Source: Rostratula benghalensis (lineage: Eukaryota > Chordata > Aves > Charadriiformes > Rostratulidae). From it: 64,000 nt of DNA. The stretch is taken from contig VXAI01000082.1 of assembly GCA_013399305.1 (NCBI GenBank), forward strand, positions 1,572,426 to 1,636,425. The letters run 5' to 3'. The first letter of the stretch is position 1, and every line of letters starts with the position of its first letter. The translations under genes were made by a program, and so were the position numbers. The notes beneath the pieces were generated by a model. The model had not been told where the DNA came from and did no database searches. It saw only the letters and a list, made by a program, of their open reading frames with translations. Shown here piece by piece: positions 40,080 through 52,756 of this stretch.

Positions 40080-40580
40080 GGCCCAGGAGCAGGCTGTCCC
40101 CACGAGTTGCAAGATTAAAGGGCGGGGAAAATATGTGGCCCAGTTGAACAAGGACAGTGCCTTGTAATTGGCACTGGTGAGGCCCCACCTCACGTGTTGT
40201 GTTCAGTTCTGGGCCCCTCACTACAAGAAGGACGTTGAAGTGCTGGAACATGTCCAGAGGAGAGCTACCAAACTGGTGAGGGGTTTAGAGAACAAGTCAT
40301 ATGAGGAGAAGCTGAGAGAACTGTGCATGTTTAATTTGGAGAAGAGGAGGCTGAAGAGAGACCTCATTGGTTGTTGACCTCTTCTCCCAGGTAAATAATG
40401 ACAGGACCAGAGGAAATGGTCTGAAGTTGAAGAAGGGAAGGTTTATATTAGCTGTTAGGAAGAATTACTTTACTAAGAGGGTGGTCAGGCACTGGAACAG
40501 CCTGCCCGGGGAGGTGGTGGAGTCACCATTCCTGGAATTATTTAAGAAACGTGTAGATTTATGTGATTCTATAACTGTTA
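40080..40580 (+). repeat. CR1 LINE, internally deleted, sense
   Basis: Plus-strand CR1 copy with a composite structure. Bases about 40080-40165 match the ORF2 stretch just before the reverse-transcriptase domain (AGGAGCAGGCTGTCCCCACG, then a GAACAAGGAC motif). From 40168 the sequence jumps to the C-terminal end of ORF2: one frame gives [20 protein letters not shown], then [20 protein letters not shown]; a later frame gives [20 protein letters not shown] and [20 protein letters not shown]. So most of the polymerase is missing. The 3' UTR is also shortened: GTGTAGAT is followed almost directly by TGTGATTCTATAA. A frame change near 40370 confirms that it is dead. Confidence 0.93.
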
Positions 40581-41385
40581 AAGTATTTGCCATTTGTTCC
40601 AATTCGGAGATACTGCAGACAGCAACGAATAATTTAAGCAAGCAGAATTTCTGAAATGCAATTACAAATAGTTAACTACCATCCAATAAGAAACATATTA
40701 GAAGTAAAAGGGTGGTACTATTTTACATTATTTTATCTTCACTCTTTGTTCTTAAACTAAGCATAAGAGTTAACTGCCCCCTCCTGTTGTTTGCGTCCAA
40801 AGTCTGTTTACAACCTTGGAATTTTACATTGCCATGATGTAGAGCCTTCACTTCATAACAACTGGTAATCACAAATAAAATGCACAAATATTTCACATGT
40901 GAGGTTTGAGTTTAAGAAGGATCTGAGGAGAAAACAAAGTATTCAAATCACACACCTTGCAAATATGGCTTTTATTAAAAAACAACATATATTAATTGCT
41001 TAATTTCTACATCTCCTGGTTTTGAGACTGTCTTCACATTGTCACTAGAATCAAAAATAGTCTCCTCCTCCTAGAACTTTCCTCCTGGAACAGATGCCAG
41101 CAGATTTAGGAAAGCTTTAGTGACAGAAACTCTATTACACAGAAGCCACGTATTATGACAGAAACTTTGACCATATTTCACAGTAAATGAGAAAGAAGCC
41201 CCTTAGCTCTACAGCTAACATGGACACCCACAATACATATTCTGACCTTTCCTGATTTTGCCTTATGACATACAGCTCCTTCCAAGCTAGTCCTAAAAAT
41301 TTTGATGATGTTTTAACAAAATTACTTTAACCCATCTTAAGGTTGCAAATAGATTATTATGAGATCTGATGATATAAATTGTTGT

Positions 41386-41455
41386 GTTGTGGGATTTGGA
41401 GTGTTTTGGTTGTCTGGTGGGGCTTTTTTTTGGGGGGTGGGGGGTGGAGGAGGTC
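41386..41455 (+). repeat. G/T-rich low-complexity tract
   Basis: Almost only G and T on the + strand, with runs GGGG (41419), GGGGGG (41432) and GGGGGG (41439). It is close to, but does not strictly meet, a three-tier G-quadruplex pattern. Confidence 0.8.
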
Positions 41456-42343
41456 ATTATATTCTCTATCAGAAATGTCACATTAGGTATTTATGATGAA
41501 AAACATGTCTAAAATTGACCAGATACCAGAATTCTAAAATACAAGTGTTCAGAAGGTTCAGACACCAGGTCTGGCAAAAGGGCAAGATAGCCATAAAGTA
41601 ACATTCACCTAGCAGTTGAGAAAGTGGAAGTTTAATTTTGCACTCAAAATAAGCTACAACATAAATGAACTATTTAGATAAACTACAATATCACCTGTAG
41701 GTAGTGGCAAGTTATCTCAATAATCAATTAGCTATTTGACTGTGTGGATCTATTTAGTGATTAAACAGTTAAAATATTTTAATCCTAGGCATTTTGAAAT
41801 GCTTTAACAAAAAAAAATACAAAAATATTAATTTTAGCTAGTGAGAGCTGAGTCCAGGTGGTTGCCCTCAAAAGTCAACATCACCATCTGATGTGTAAAA
41901 TGTTCCTAATTATCATAAAGTACACCCCATGCTAATTACTGTGTTTGCCTCATGCCTGTGAGCCATGACAAGCCTAGAGTTCATGACAATAGATTTACAT
42001 TTAAATGCCATCCGCTTCACTCTCTCAGTATCAATATGCCACTGGTCACCACACTGACAGACAGGATGAAATTACTGTGTCCACTATCCCACAGACTAAG
42101 GAGGCCACAAGCTACTAAAAAGATACCCAAACTAAAAGGGCTTCCAGACAGACATTCAGGATGTAACTGTAGAAGTCAACAGGGAAAAAAAATAGTACTT
42201 TAAGACAGCATCCAGCTGTGGCCTACAAAATATCTTAAAGGAAGTCTTTGTAGCCTCTCCAGGAAGACCTCTACATCCCCAAAAGAATTGTGGGAGGTAA
42301 TTCCAGAAGTTCACATGGATCGTGGTCTGCTAACTGATGAATT

Positions 42344-42424
42344 CAGATTCTCGGCTTGTTTTAGTCAACATACTTTTATTGATTTCAGTGGAATTATGCC
42401 AATTTGTACAAGCTGAGGATTTGG
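42344..42424 (+). repeat. Ancient hairpin-forming interspersed repeat, copy 2
   Basis: Second probable copy of the element at 32.5 kb. The left arm (42344-42372, CAGATTCTCGGCTTGTTTTA...) pairs with the right arm (42395-42423, ...ACAAGCTGAGGATTTG) at about 20 of 29 positions. The loop contains TTGATTTCAGTGGAATTATG, the equivalent of the TGACGTCAATGGAGCT centre of copy 1. Both copies end CTGAG(G/A)AT(T/C)TG after a TTTACA/TTGTACA motif. The two are well diverged from each other, which indicates an old family. Confidence 0.55.
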
Positions 42425-42963
42425 CAAGCCAACACACAAGCAAAAAGTAAAAAAAGTATAGTCCCACACATCCTACACTACATAAAAATGCAGTCAGAGG
42501 TAGATGTCACTCTTGGGGGAGGGGAGAGAGAAACAAAAGAACATGTACTTGAAAAACACATGTTCCCACCTACAGAGAGAGCATTTGTGCCCACAAACTG
42601 TGGGTGGCCCTGGACACACAGCACTTGGATGCCCAGCTATTCCATTTGTGCAGATTATTTCTTTGCAGGTACAAATAAGGAGCTTTGGAACGCAACAAGC
42701 AGGAGAGTATTTTGGAGCAGAAACGTCACACCCACATTATGATAATCTGGCCTTTGCCACCACATGACAGTCTCTTCTTCATGAAGCTTGAGTTATGTGG
42801 GTGGGAAAGAGCTTGCAGTATATTTGTCTAACAATGGCTCCCACAGCACAAGTGTATGTACTTGAAGCAATGGCAGCTTGTTTCCTCCCTCTCTCCCTTC
42901 ACACTGGGCATTTTACATCATTTCTTATCATTTTGACACAGAGCTAGGTGAACTTTGACTTAG

Positions 42964-42986
42964 AACCAATGACTTAGTCATTGGTT
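42964..42986. promoter_or_regulatory. Inverted CCAAT pair in a perfect palindrome
   Basis: AACCAATGAC, TTA, GTCATTGGTT: 10-bp perfect arms around a 3-base spacer. Each arm contains a CCAAT box (NF-Y core), placed head to head, and the centre TGACTTAGTCA is an expanded AP-1-like motif. No TATA box or gene start is visible nearby. Confidence 0.4.
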
Positions 42987-42995
42987 GGATTTGAG

Positions 42996-43009
42996 AAAAA
43001 AAAAAAAAA
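42996..43009. repeat. A14 homopolymer
   Basis: Run of 14 A ten bases right of the inverted-CCAAT palindrome. Confidence 0.9.
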
Positions 43010-43312
43010 GTCAGAGCAAAACATTAACACAACTTAAAATACTTTTTGTCTCAATATCTTAATTTGGGGAACCTATTGGTACCCCTCTCTGGCCTAGAAC
43101 TATGTATTGACTTCAGATTTTTATCAGCTTTTACAAGACATGATTTATGCTTTGCAAAATTTTAGACGTTGCAGGTATGTGTACAAATGCTTGTAACTGC
43201 TGACTGGAAGTGCCTTCTGGAACCAGATGACATGTATAAAAAGTAAGATAACCAAACCACAGATCTATTCAATACAAATACCACAAACTGACTGTTAAGA
43301 ATCAATTCTTAA

Positions 43313-43380
43313 AAGAAACCCAGAAAAACACAAAACAAAACCCCCTCCAACATAACAAACAAAACCATCAAAAAACCTCT
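43313..43380 (-). repeat. C/A-rich low-complexity tract (G/T on minus)
   Basis: AAACCCAGAAAAACACAAAA followed by CAAAACCCCCTCC and CAAAACCATC. This is the complement type of the G/T tracts elsewhere in the window. A similar shorter tract lies at 27917-27950. Confidence 0.8.
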
Positions 43381-45104
43381 TCCCTTCTCCCCTCTCTCCA
43401 TTGCTACACCACCCATGAATGCTACACCATCCTATCCACATCTTTGTGGATGCACACAGACATTCAATACACTTCATAAAGAAAAAAACCCCAAAACATT
43501 AGGTTTCCTTCCTCCTTATAGAGGCTGTTATCTACATGGCAATGTGACTTCTGCTTTAAACCATGTACGAGATTTTGGGGACACTATTGTATCTATTCCT
43601 AAGTAGTAAGGAGCATTACTCAGGAGTAATCCAAGTCTGAGACATGCATACCTGCACAGATATTTTTTTGACAGCACTTAGGTGCATGCCTTTCCAATTG
43701 CTTTTAACCAGTCATAATGTCTAGCACTACTGGTTCCTGTACTTCAATGAGCTACCTGAGCTATATTTTCCCGAAAGTTTTCCTGTCTTTTTTGTTTTCT
43801 GTGAGGATATTACCAGATTAGCTCAATATACCCATGATGAAAATTGTTTGCCAGGAAGATATACTAACCTTTGCTGAACTGAAACTGAAAGGTATTTCAA
43901 TAGAGTGCCTACAAATAACAGGCCAGGTTTAAGAATTCCTTGTAGTCACTAAAATGAAACAATTTATTATTTTGCCTTCTACCACAAATAAAGTGGTATA
44001 GGTCACATCTACAAAGAATTTCTGACTTGGATCCCCCAATCAGCAAAATTAAATAGCAGCTTGCTGTGCTTGAGCTCACAGGGCCCTGATGGCACTATCC
44101 TCTGCATAACACGCAGAGACACTGTTTTAACAGGCCCTCCTAACTTGTTGAGTACTGAAGTTGTTACCTCTGCGTTGCACATAGAGGATACCAAGAAGTT
44201 CTTAAGCTGACTGCATTTTACGTACCTCTGTTATCATCAGAATCTCTGACAGCCAGTGTTAAAGTGAATACAGAGCCTGAATTCTTCCAAGCACAGAATA
44301 TTGCAGTATGTGCTTAGGTTTCCTTTAAGATTGTTGGCTGCTACATTTTATCAGCTCTTTTTAAAACAAGGTTGCTCAGTAACCGCTTTCCAAGCTTTCA
44401 CATATGTATCATTCCCATCAGTGAAAATTTGCAAGCAATGGGAACACACATACACACGCAGTCTGATAGAATCTGTATAGAAGGTAAAGCTCTCACCAGA
44501 TGGCATTTTTAAGTTTTATGCAGCCAGATATTCAGAAGCAGCATCTGAATTTTGGATGCTTCACTTTTTTTTTTTTTTGGATACTCCCAAAACACAGCAT
44601 TTGCTCCTAGAAATAACTCTTGTGATATTTTGTGCATAAACCACTAACAGCTCATTTTGCATGACTACATACCTAGACTGTAAGAGACCTAAATTAGTAC
44701 TTGGGTAGAGAACGTTCAAAAATTCAGTCCATAATGTCAGTAAATAAACCTTTTATGAATATGAACTTGAGTCAGCCCTAACAGTAGCAAAAATAAGTAG
44801 GTTGCATGTTCCTTTCCTACAGGGAAATGCTACCAAAAATATATAACTGTCACTTTTCATCTTGGGAATAATGTTAGCTACTGAAAAAAAGATTCACAAT
44901 GAGCAATTATGTCTTCAGCTTTCATGTCATTTTACATCATTCCACTATCAGCCATGCTCAAAAGCTTAGAGGCAACATTCTAGGTCAGTGACTTTTGCAG
45001 ACAGCATATTTGTTGTTTGGTAATTAAATTATATACACTTTAAATAACCAGATTCTGAAACAGACAGCCAGTTACAAATACACGACCAAATGTATCACTG
45101 GTGC

Positions 45105-45136
45105 TGTTGACACTGCATGGGTGTTGACACTGCATG
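45105..45136. repeat. 17-bp tandem duplication
   Basis: TGTTGACACTGCATGGG (45105-45121) is repeated immediately as TGTTGACACTGCATG (45122-45136), identical over 15 bases. Confidence 0.9.
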
Positions 45137-47999
45137 AAGAAAATTATACATGTTAGCAATAATTAACTATCACTGAGGATTATAAATGTAAGGATTATGA
45201 TATCAAGAATAAGTGGATCAGAAAATCACTGCAGAGAAAAATCTTCAAGATGTAGCTAAAAGCCAGACTGAAGGGCTGACCTACTTTCCATCATCAAGTT
45301 TTATTTGTGTATAGAATTTTTTCTTATGGTATGATAATCAAAATAATTTCTCCTACCAAGAAATCTATTAACTGTTAATAAAACTAAATAGAGAATTAAG
45401 TAGTGCAGTGGGTGTGCAGATTTTACTTTTAATAAGGTTTTAGCCTGCATTTCATGCAAATAGCCACGAGTGCTGGTTCAGATAAAACTTAAACAGCAAA
45501 ATAGAAACATTTTCACTTAATATAGAATTATTTTTTCAAATTAAGATATTAACTCTTAAGACAAAATGGGAATTTAAAAACCTATTTTGAACATGGCTCA
45601 GAGGCATATCTTGTGTAAAAAAAGATATAGGTTTGCTTTTTTTTTTTTTCAAGCCTTGAAATTTATAAGTGAACATCAAAAAGTCAGTCTCACAGGTGCT
45701 ATATGTTCTTTGTAGGAGCTGTTTTCATAACTCTTTGAAGTATAAACAGACTTTTTTTAAAACAAAACCAAAAGCAAGCAAACTCTAAATGATTTAGAGA
45801 GTTATGGTTAGCCTTTGTTTTCTGTGCGTTTAAGGAGTGATGTTAATTGATCAAGGCACACAAATGATAACATTGTACTGGAAGAACACAACTTCAAGCA
45901 GGAATCTGGTAATCACAGCACAGGCTACTGGGATTGCACTGTATTGGGTGTACTTTCCTCAGCTCACCACCACAGTTCAGCTCAGATTATTTTTAACTTA
46001 ATTCCCCTACTGCCTCGTGCACAATCAGCATTCAAGTGGAAGACCTCAATTTGCAAAAGCCATGCAAAAATGTCCCATTTTAAAATCGTATTTCATCTTT
46101 CTTCTGGAGCCTGACCAGTTGACCTTTTATTTCAAGATAGATACAAGCTGCAAGGTATAATCAACAACAACAGATTATTAAAATACACTGTCCACCTAAC
46201 TGCATCTGCAGACCACTGTAAGAACTTTGAAGCCAGCCCCACAAGCTAAAGATGATGCAATTGTAGCATTGCCATAGTACCAAAGCTGGAAAATTAGTCT
46301 TTGCAGGTATTGCTTTGGCTGAAACACATGGAAAAATTGGCTTCAAGAATGAAGAAAATGCAACCCACCACATGTATATTTCTGACTGTTATAAAACGTG
46401 AGACTGAACAAGGGGTTTCTGTGTCCCTTCCTGTGCCATGCGTAGGGCTTTGCAGAGGTGTCACACTCAGCTGCCAGCAGGTGTTGCAATGGGCAGCCGT
46501 GTAAAGTGCCTATTCACTGAACTCTGTCTCTCCAGCTATGTGCTCTTTATGGCAAGGAAAATAGAGAAAACAAAGAGGCTGTTATACTTTAACTTCAAAG
46601 CCTTCAAACCCCCAAACTTCAGCTCTGTACCTCAGTCAGTGCAGCCCAGAAGAGAGGCAATAGTCCCAGGTAAAGACTTTTTTTTTCCTGCTCCAATAAC
46701 CTAGATTCTGTAGTGCTTACAAAAGAGATTGGAATTAAGAAAAAAAAAATAATAATAACAACCTTGGTAAAGGCACAGTGATAGCAGAAGGTCATCTGAC
46801 ACTTGTCATTTGACTGACAAGTAAGTCTTATTCTTGAGCTTTCCAAGTTTACAGGGAGGGGTTTTTTTTTTGAAAGATCATAGAGGAATTAATCCATAAG
46901 TGCTGCAAGAATCAATGCATAAAAAGTTAGGAGATATTGATCTTCCCAGCTTACAGTTCCTGTTGGACATATCATTCTCCAGTTGCACCAATTTCCTCTT
47001 CATCAGGGATAAAGCTTTTATAAGATCCCCAAAGCCTGTGTGCAATATTTATTCTGTTAGTCTAATTAAAGGTATTACTATGTACATAGTTACTGGATCT
47101 GTCCCCAAAGGCACTTCACATCATAAATAACAGATGTGAAATGTACTCCTATTGGGAGAAGTGCTAGTATCAATTCTTCTTACATTATCTCTATCCATTA
47201 CATCAACTCACCATTCTTTAAGATTTTTCTTTGGATTAGAAAATACCTTTAGAATAATACTATTTTTGGATAATTAAATTTACTAAAACTTCATGGGCCT
47301 ATATGAAGTAATAGTCATTTTGAGATGTATTCACTTTACTGTAAGGTAAAGTGAAATAGATAGTTATACAATGTATTAGTCAGCAGTACCAGCTTTCTGA
47401 CATTTAATTGCATGGGGTTGGCCTAAATAAAATTACAACTTTAAACATGCATTCAAAAGTTCAAAAGGCTTTATTGTTAGTCCATGAGGGCTTGAGAAAA
47501 ACCATAATAGTTCGGTCTTCCACTCCACACTTTAGGGGTATTCAGATTACAGATTCAGATTAATCCACCTACATTGGAATATCTAAGTATATATATTTCA
47601 GTGGAAAGGAGAAGGGTGTAACTATACAATTTAATTCTCTTTTCAGATCCATACACATGCTATGTTAGAAGATCAAAGTGTGTGCACTTAAAACATCAAC
47701 TCAGCTGCTTAAACTAAGACAGTGGTCTAATATCACTGAGCTGCAGACCATCAACTGAAATGTGTATGTCCAGCTATACTCCTTACCAACAAGGGTTCAA
47801 TATAATAATATCAACAACAAAATAATATTTAATAACAGGTTTCTCCTTTATTCTGTACATATATAATGTATGTAGTCATGTTTTCATATAATTTTTTTCT
47901 ACTTTACCCTACATTAACAGCAAATGGCATTTTGAAACCATGAGATGGACTTGATGGGACTTATCAATTTCTCTTATTTCCCATGCTGTGATTAATCCT

Positions 48000-48660
48000 T
48001 ACATCTTTCTGAGAATAAGCTTTTATCTTCCTATAGAGGTTTTTATATCTGAAGGAATTCCCCTTAGTTTTCTTGTCTTATGCCAAAGCACTCAGATTCT
48101 TCCAGTGCAGATGGGACAATTTTCAACATCTTTCTAGGGTCTCAGACTTTCTTGAAGTGTCACATCCAAGATTTTATGAAATAATCTGGGTAGTGCTTCA
48201 TTACTGCTGATTATAGTAGATACACTTTCCAATCATTTCCTCAGTTTCCACAACATACTTACAGACCCCCTTCTCCCAATTTAATTCTTATTTGTAAAGC
48301 TGGTGAAGTTCAACACCAGTTTCTTAGGGAAGGTGTTGAATAGTCCTGGTCTTAGGACAGCACCTTGCATTCTACCATTTAACAGTTTTTAATTATGAGA
48401 GCAAATAACTGACAACTACCTTGAACTTCAATACAAGGATAACAGTTGTTTCCCTGTTTTCTGAAAGTCCTATTATCCCATTGTAATGCATATTGATTTG
48501 AAAGTTTCCTCCTCACAGATCCATGGTGACTCATTCTCCTCACATTTCAAGAGTTTTTAGAAACCTGGACCATTAATTCAAGGAATTTAACTTCAGCCAG
48601 CAGACCAACAATACTGTGACTACACTTACCCTCTTCCCAATTCTTAGAGATGGAAGAGAT
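48000..48660 (-). repeat. Ancient, highly diverged CR1 LINE (probable), antisense
   Basis: Heavily eroded stretch whose word order follows antisense CR1. GGGTAGTGCTTCATTACTGC, then TGATTATAGTAGATACACTTTCC (48190-48232), parallels the usual CTCACCAGTGCTGAGTACAG block and its GATCACTTCC continuation. GTTGAATAGTCCTGGTCTTA with GGACAGCACC (48334-48363) parallels the block before the GGGGAACACCAC motif. GATCCATGGTGACTCATTCT (48520 on) parallels the CCATGCTGACT block. Spacing and order are right but identity is low and large gaps are needed, so this is an inference from recall. The outer limits are approximate. It would be an older CR1 insertion than the others in the window. Confidence 0.5.
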
Positions 48661-49040
48661 TGTTTTTCTTCCTAGCCATCATTGGTCCTCCACAAATCTT
48701 TTAGATCTTTTCTTGGAAGCACATCCTTCAGGCATTTTTTCAGGAAAAAAAAATTTGGAGAGAAACTAGGGAGTTTTACAAATGATTGACACTGTAAGCA
48801 CAGGACACTTGGCAGTAAAAAAGAAAAATTACTTGAGCAGAAGTATACCAGAATTGAAGAAAAACTTGTAGACAGAAATACACGACCCTGTTTCTCACTA
48901 CAAACCAATAGTGTTATGGAAAAAATTACATTTAGTATGTATGAAGGAAGGCATCATTGCTGGTGCCTTACTTTGGGATAGTACAGATGTGATTGTGTGA
49001 CTTGGAGGCTGTGGACACCAATGATACAGTTTGATAACGG

Positions 49041-49135
49041 GAGGATTTGGTAGGAGGATTTGGTAGGAGGATTTGGTAGGAGGATTTGGTAGGAGGATTT
49101 GGTAGGAGGATTTGGTAGGAGGATTTGGTAGGAGG
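49041..49135. repeat. 13-bp minisatellite, 7.3 perfect copies
   Basis: The unit GAGGATTTGGTAG is repeated seven times without a mismatch (49041-49131) followed by GAGG. Perfect identity points to recent expansion or slippage, so copy number is likely polymorphic. On the minus strand three units give a 13-residue period (SYQILLPNPPTKS), which is why long open frames cross it; this is a by-product of the repeat, not a gene. Confidence 0.97.
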
Positions 49136-49859
49136 CTAACAAAGGTAGGAGAAGGCCTGATCAAGCTGAAGGAATTGCATTACTGACAGGTATAAAAAAG
49201 CACTTCATCAGTAAGGTTGTGTGAAATGAAATTTAAAAAAAAAAGTCATAAAACTGAATACAGAAGCATCAGATGGTATCTCAGAATAGATCAAAACATA
49301 ATTCAGTAAGAGGATGTGACATTTTGCAGGAATGGGGAAAACAAGGCAACCTATGTATCAGAAAGCAGAGATGCAGCAAATGGTATGGAGCTGTTGTGCC
49401 ACTCTTGTTGCTCACTTGCATATTTGCTAACAGCCCTTTGCAATCATTAATGCCTTTGTTAGTTTAAAAAAGATGACATACTGACATACAGCTGGGTTTA
49501 CCACTGCATGGGTAATTTTCCCAAACTAGATATCCACCTTTTCCAGACTACCTCGTCTTCTAAATTAGCAATCTGGCTGAGCTGTCTTGCTGTGACTCTA
49601 CAAATCAGACAATGGAAGGAGACCCATCATGAAGGTAGGTTTATACTGGATCACAGACAGGTGCTGTCTAGCATGTCATTGGACTTATTTGCTTACTTAT
49701 AGGTAAAGAGTTTTGTACTACTCCCCCTGCTTCCTGAACATTATTTAATAATGTAGAACAGAAGAATATTTGCTAACTCACTTTCAAAATAAGATTTCTT
49801 ATTTCTGGTATTACAACAGAAACTGAGCATTAGAAGGATATATGTATATATATTATATN

Positions 49860-49890
<31 letters not shown>

Positions 49891-52756
49891 CTTCCTTGTG
49901 CAACTACTGGGGTGGTTTTTTCACCTTTTTCTGAGTGTTTTTCAAATTCAAGGCTTTAGCTCTTTTAAGGGAAAATAGCATCTCAAATTTATTGTGAATT
50001 ATGGGAAATAAATCGAAGTCATTTTGTAGCCAGATCCAGGATAAAACCCTTAAACATTTCGTCACTCTTTTTATTTATTGAAATATATTGTTTTCTGTTT
50101 CAGCAGTCAATGCAATATCTCACACTGCAGTTGTGTGCACTGCCATATGAAAAAAATAATCCAAATTTTTTTCCCCCAATTCAGTTGATTCATATTTTCT
50201 CATTTCTTTTGTTTTTAGAAAGAAGTGCCTTTTTGAATACAATTGTAGTAATTATTGACGTTCACAAATTAGAATTCTCTTATAGCTACTCTTTATTTTA
50301 CAATGCTTTTATATACACAAGAGGATTTGTCTCATACAGAAAGCATACCCTGTGAAACCCCATTAGACTTAGACAAGTTGCAGTAGCACCTGGCTGAATT
50401 CTTTCATCCTCTTGAAATACTAATTTGAAGTTTCTCTGTCCTATGATATGAGAAGTCAGATTGCTGTTGCCTTGTGCTTCAAAACTTAGCAAGAAATAGG
50501 AACACATGAACAAAGTTTTCCAGGAGTTAAATTTTTTCATTTCATTTTTCTTTCCTTTGAGCCAACTTTTTTCCCCAGACTGTTAAAGTTCATTTAAAAA
50601 AAAAGAAAATCTGGCTTCCAGCAAACTTATGTTCTACTTTCATCTAGAAAGACATAAATGTGTTGAGCCAAAAACACAGTACTCACTGCTATTTGAAACA
50701 TTCCGTGTAGCTCTTTTATATTTCTACTTGCAGAGTTACCTACCAAATCCAGTATAGTTACCACAGTGCTAACCTGTCTAACTGTCCACACACATCATCC
50801 TCCGGGTAGATGGAGTAATATATAGCACCAGTTTGTGGAGTCTATTATGACCGGGATCAAAATAGCTCCACCAACTAACATGTGCAAATACTGACTTTGT
50901 CATCTAACCAAGTGATATTCCAAAATTAGAATTACAGCGGGTATTTCTGATCTGAAAGTTTTAACATCTCTTTTCTCATCCAGAATTTTATTTGAAATAA
51001 AAATGAATACTTCAAAATCTAACATCACTGTGCACAATGTGGGGAAGAGACAGTAATTTGGTATCTCAAATTTTTAAGAATAATATTGAGGCAGAAAACT
51101 CAATTTCCACCAATAAGACATCAGGGAAAAATTAAACAAGGTTGTAAGACAAGCTCATTTTTTGTATCATTTGATATAGGCAGACCTAACATTCAGTGCA
51201 ACTCAAGCTTAGGAATCATTCTTCTCTCAGATCACAATCTTGAGGAATATATAACACTGGCTAAACATGCAATAAACAAGCCAAAGCATTGATTATAGCA
51301 CCAAGACTTCCCTGATCCACCCCCAGTAAAATAATGAATTAACCATAAAATATATTTTCTCAGAAGGACAAGCTTTTGGTGATTTCCAGTTAAAATGCAT
51401 GATCAACATGAATCAAAACAGGGGGAAAATTGAGACAATAGAGTAATTTGTTTCTCTACTTTCAAAAACATTGAACATTTTTAATATTAAAAAAACCTCT
51501 TAAATTATTGTAAAATGATTCCTACATTAAGATGTTAATTTCAGACCAAATATTTGGGTTCACCCAAAAGAAACTGATAGGAAAGTTAACCCCCACCTTC
51601 TCCCATCTGGTTTGTTTTGTACTGAAACCACTTCCCCTCTCTTCCTTTCAAGTGCATTAATTCAATCACTGAACTGAAAAAGTCCAGCTTTATTTAACAT
51701 CTGTGCTTTGATGCACATATATAACTGGAATATTGCAAAGCCTTTTGCTAAGCAGCATTTCATTTTATTGCAAGGAACTTCTTTAAATTTGTTCAGATTT
51801 TACTAGAGGTTGTCAGCGGTCATACACCAAACTGGCATATGACAGAATCCATAATAAATTTCACTTGACACCCCTAAAAAGAAAATTTGGCAGTGGAAAA
51901 AACATCACATCAGGGCATCTATTGCACAATAATTTCAGAAAAAACTCCATCACATTCTTGCTCCCTTTTACACTCCTTCCACTCCACTGGGCTTTACTTC
52001 TGTTGTTGGGAAGTGACCCATGCTGCCACCACGACAGTTCTAAGCCCCAAGTTGTCTCTTTTACACTCAGAGACATGCAGAACCAATGTCTACATTAACA
52101 GGTAGAACTATTCTCACTTATACAAGTTAAACATTGCATGATAAAATCTGTTTCATTGGATCCAAAGGCTACAATTGAGGAAAGGAAAGCAGACGTCTGT
52201 TTGCTTCGTAAACATTATATACAAGCATAGAAGCATGAGCAAAAAGAGATGATGTCAACGCAGAAAGAATACCTTCAAGGTTACAACTTCCCCTCACACT
52301 CAGGTATTACCAGAATCTACTTTTGGTATTCACAAGAAAATAGTATTTACTATCCAATACAATCCAAGAAAAGCATGAAGGAGAGACAATGACAAAAAAA
52401 ATGTTGTGATATAATGATAAGTTACAACACTCAGTGTTCATTACCAGTCTTTGCCTTCCAAAAATTTCCAGGCATATCGAGAGGAAAGTCTCTCCTTCTT
52501 GTATTCCTTTGAATCTTTATTAAAAATCTGAGACATGGTCAAACTATGTAGCATCTGTTAACTGTGCCATGGATCTTCAAGGTTGAGGCAAGGTTGCACA
52601 GCACAAGGTGACATAAGACAGCATTTACAAACAGCATTTTTATTCACTTGCAACTTGTTCAAAATTCATTTGGTTTCTATACTGGCTAGCTTTAACAGGT
52701 TAGAAAAAGTAGGTCCTTATGAGAGTGAGCTAAGCTTTTATAATTCTCAAGAAGCA
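49136..52756. other. Noncoding AT-rich DNA
   Basis: Apart from the TA microsatellite nothing is recognised. Open frames of up to about 80 codons overlap in several frames and have no known motif. Confidence 0.6.
49839..49890. repeat. TA microsatellite with one ambiguous base
   Basis: Interrupted (TA)n array running into a short CA tail, TATACACACC. Base 49859 is N, the only ambiguity code in the window, and probably marks an uncertain consensus in the dinucleotide run. Confidence 0.95.

Larger units (their letters stand above)
40581..47999. other. Noncoding AT-rich DNA
   Basis: No gene recognised. It holds the second hairpin repeat, the inverted CCAAT palindrome, the 17-bp duplication and simple tracts listed separately, plus an A9(TAA)n run at 46740-46762. 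Confidence 0.6.

Noticed and set aside
48898..49164. Minus-strand repeat protein with 13-residue period
   Set aside because: The open frames are produced by the 13-bp minisatellite, whose 39-bp triple unit lacks stops in two minus-strand frames.
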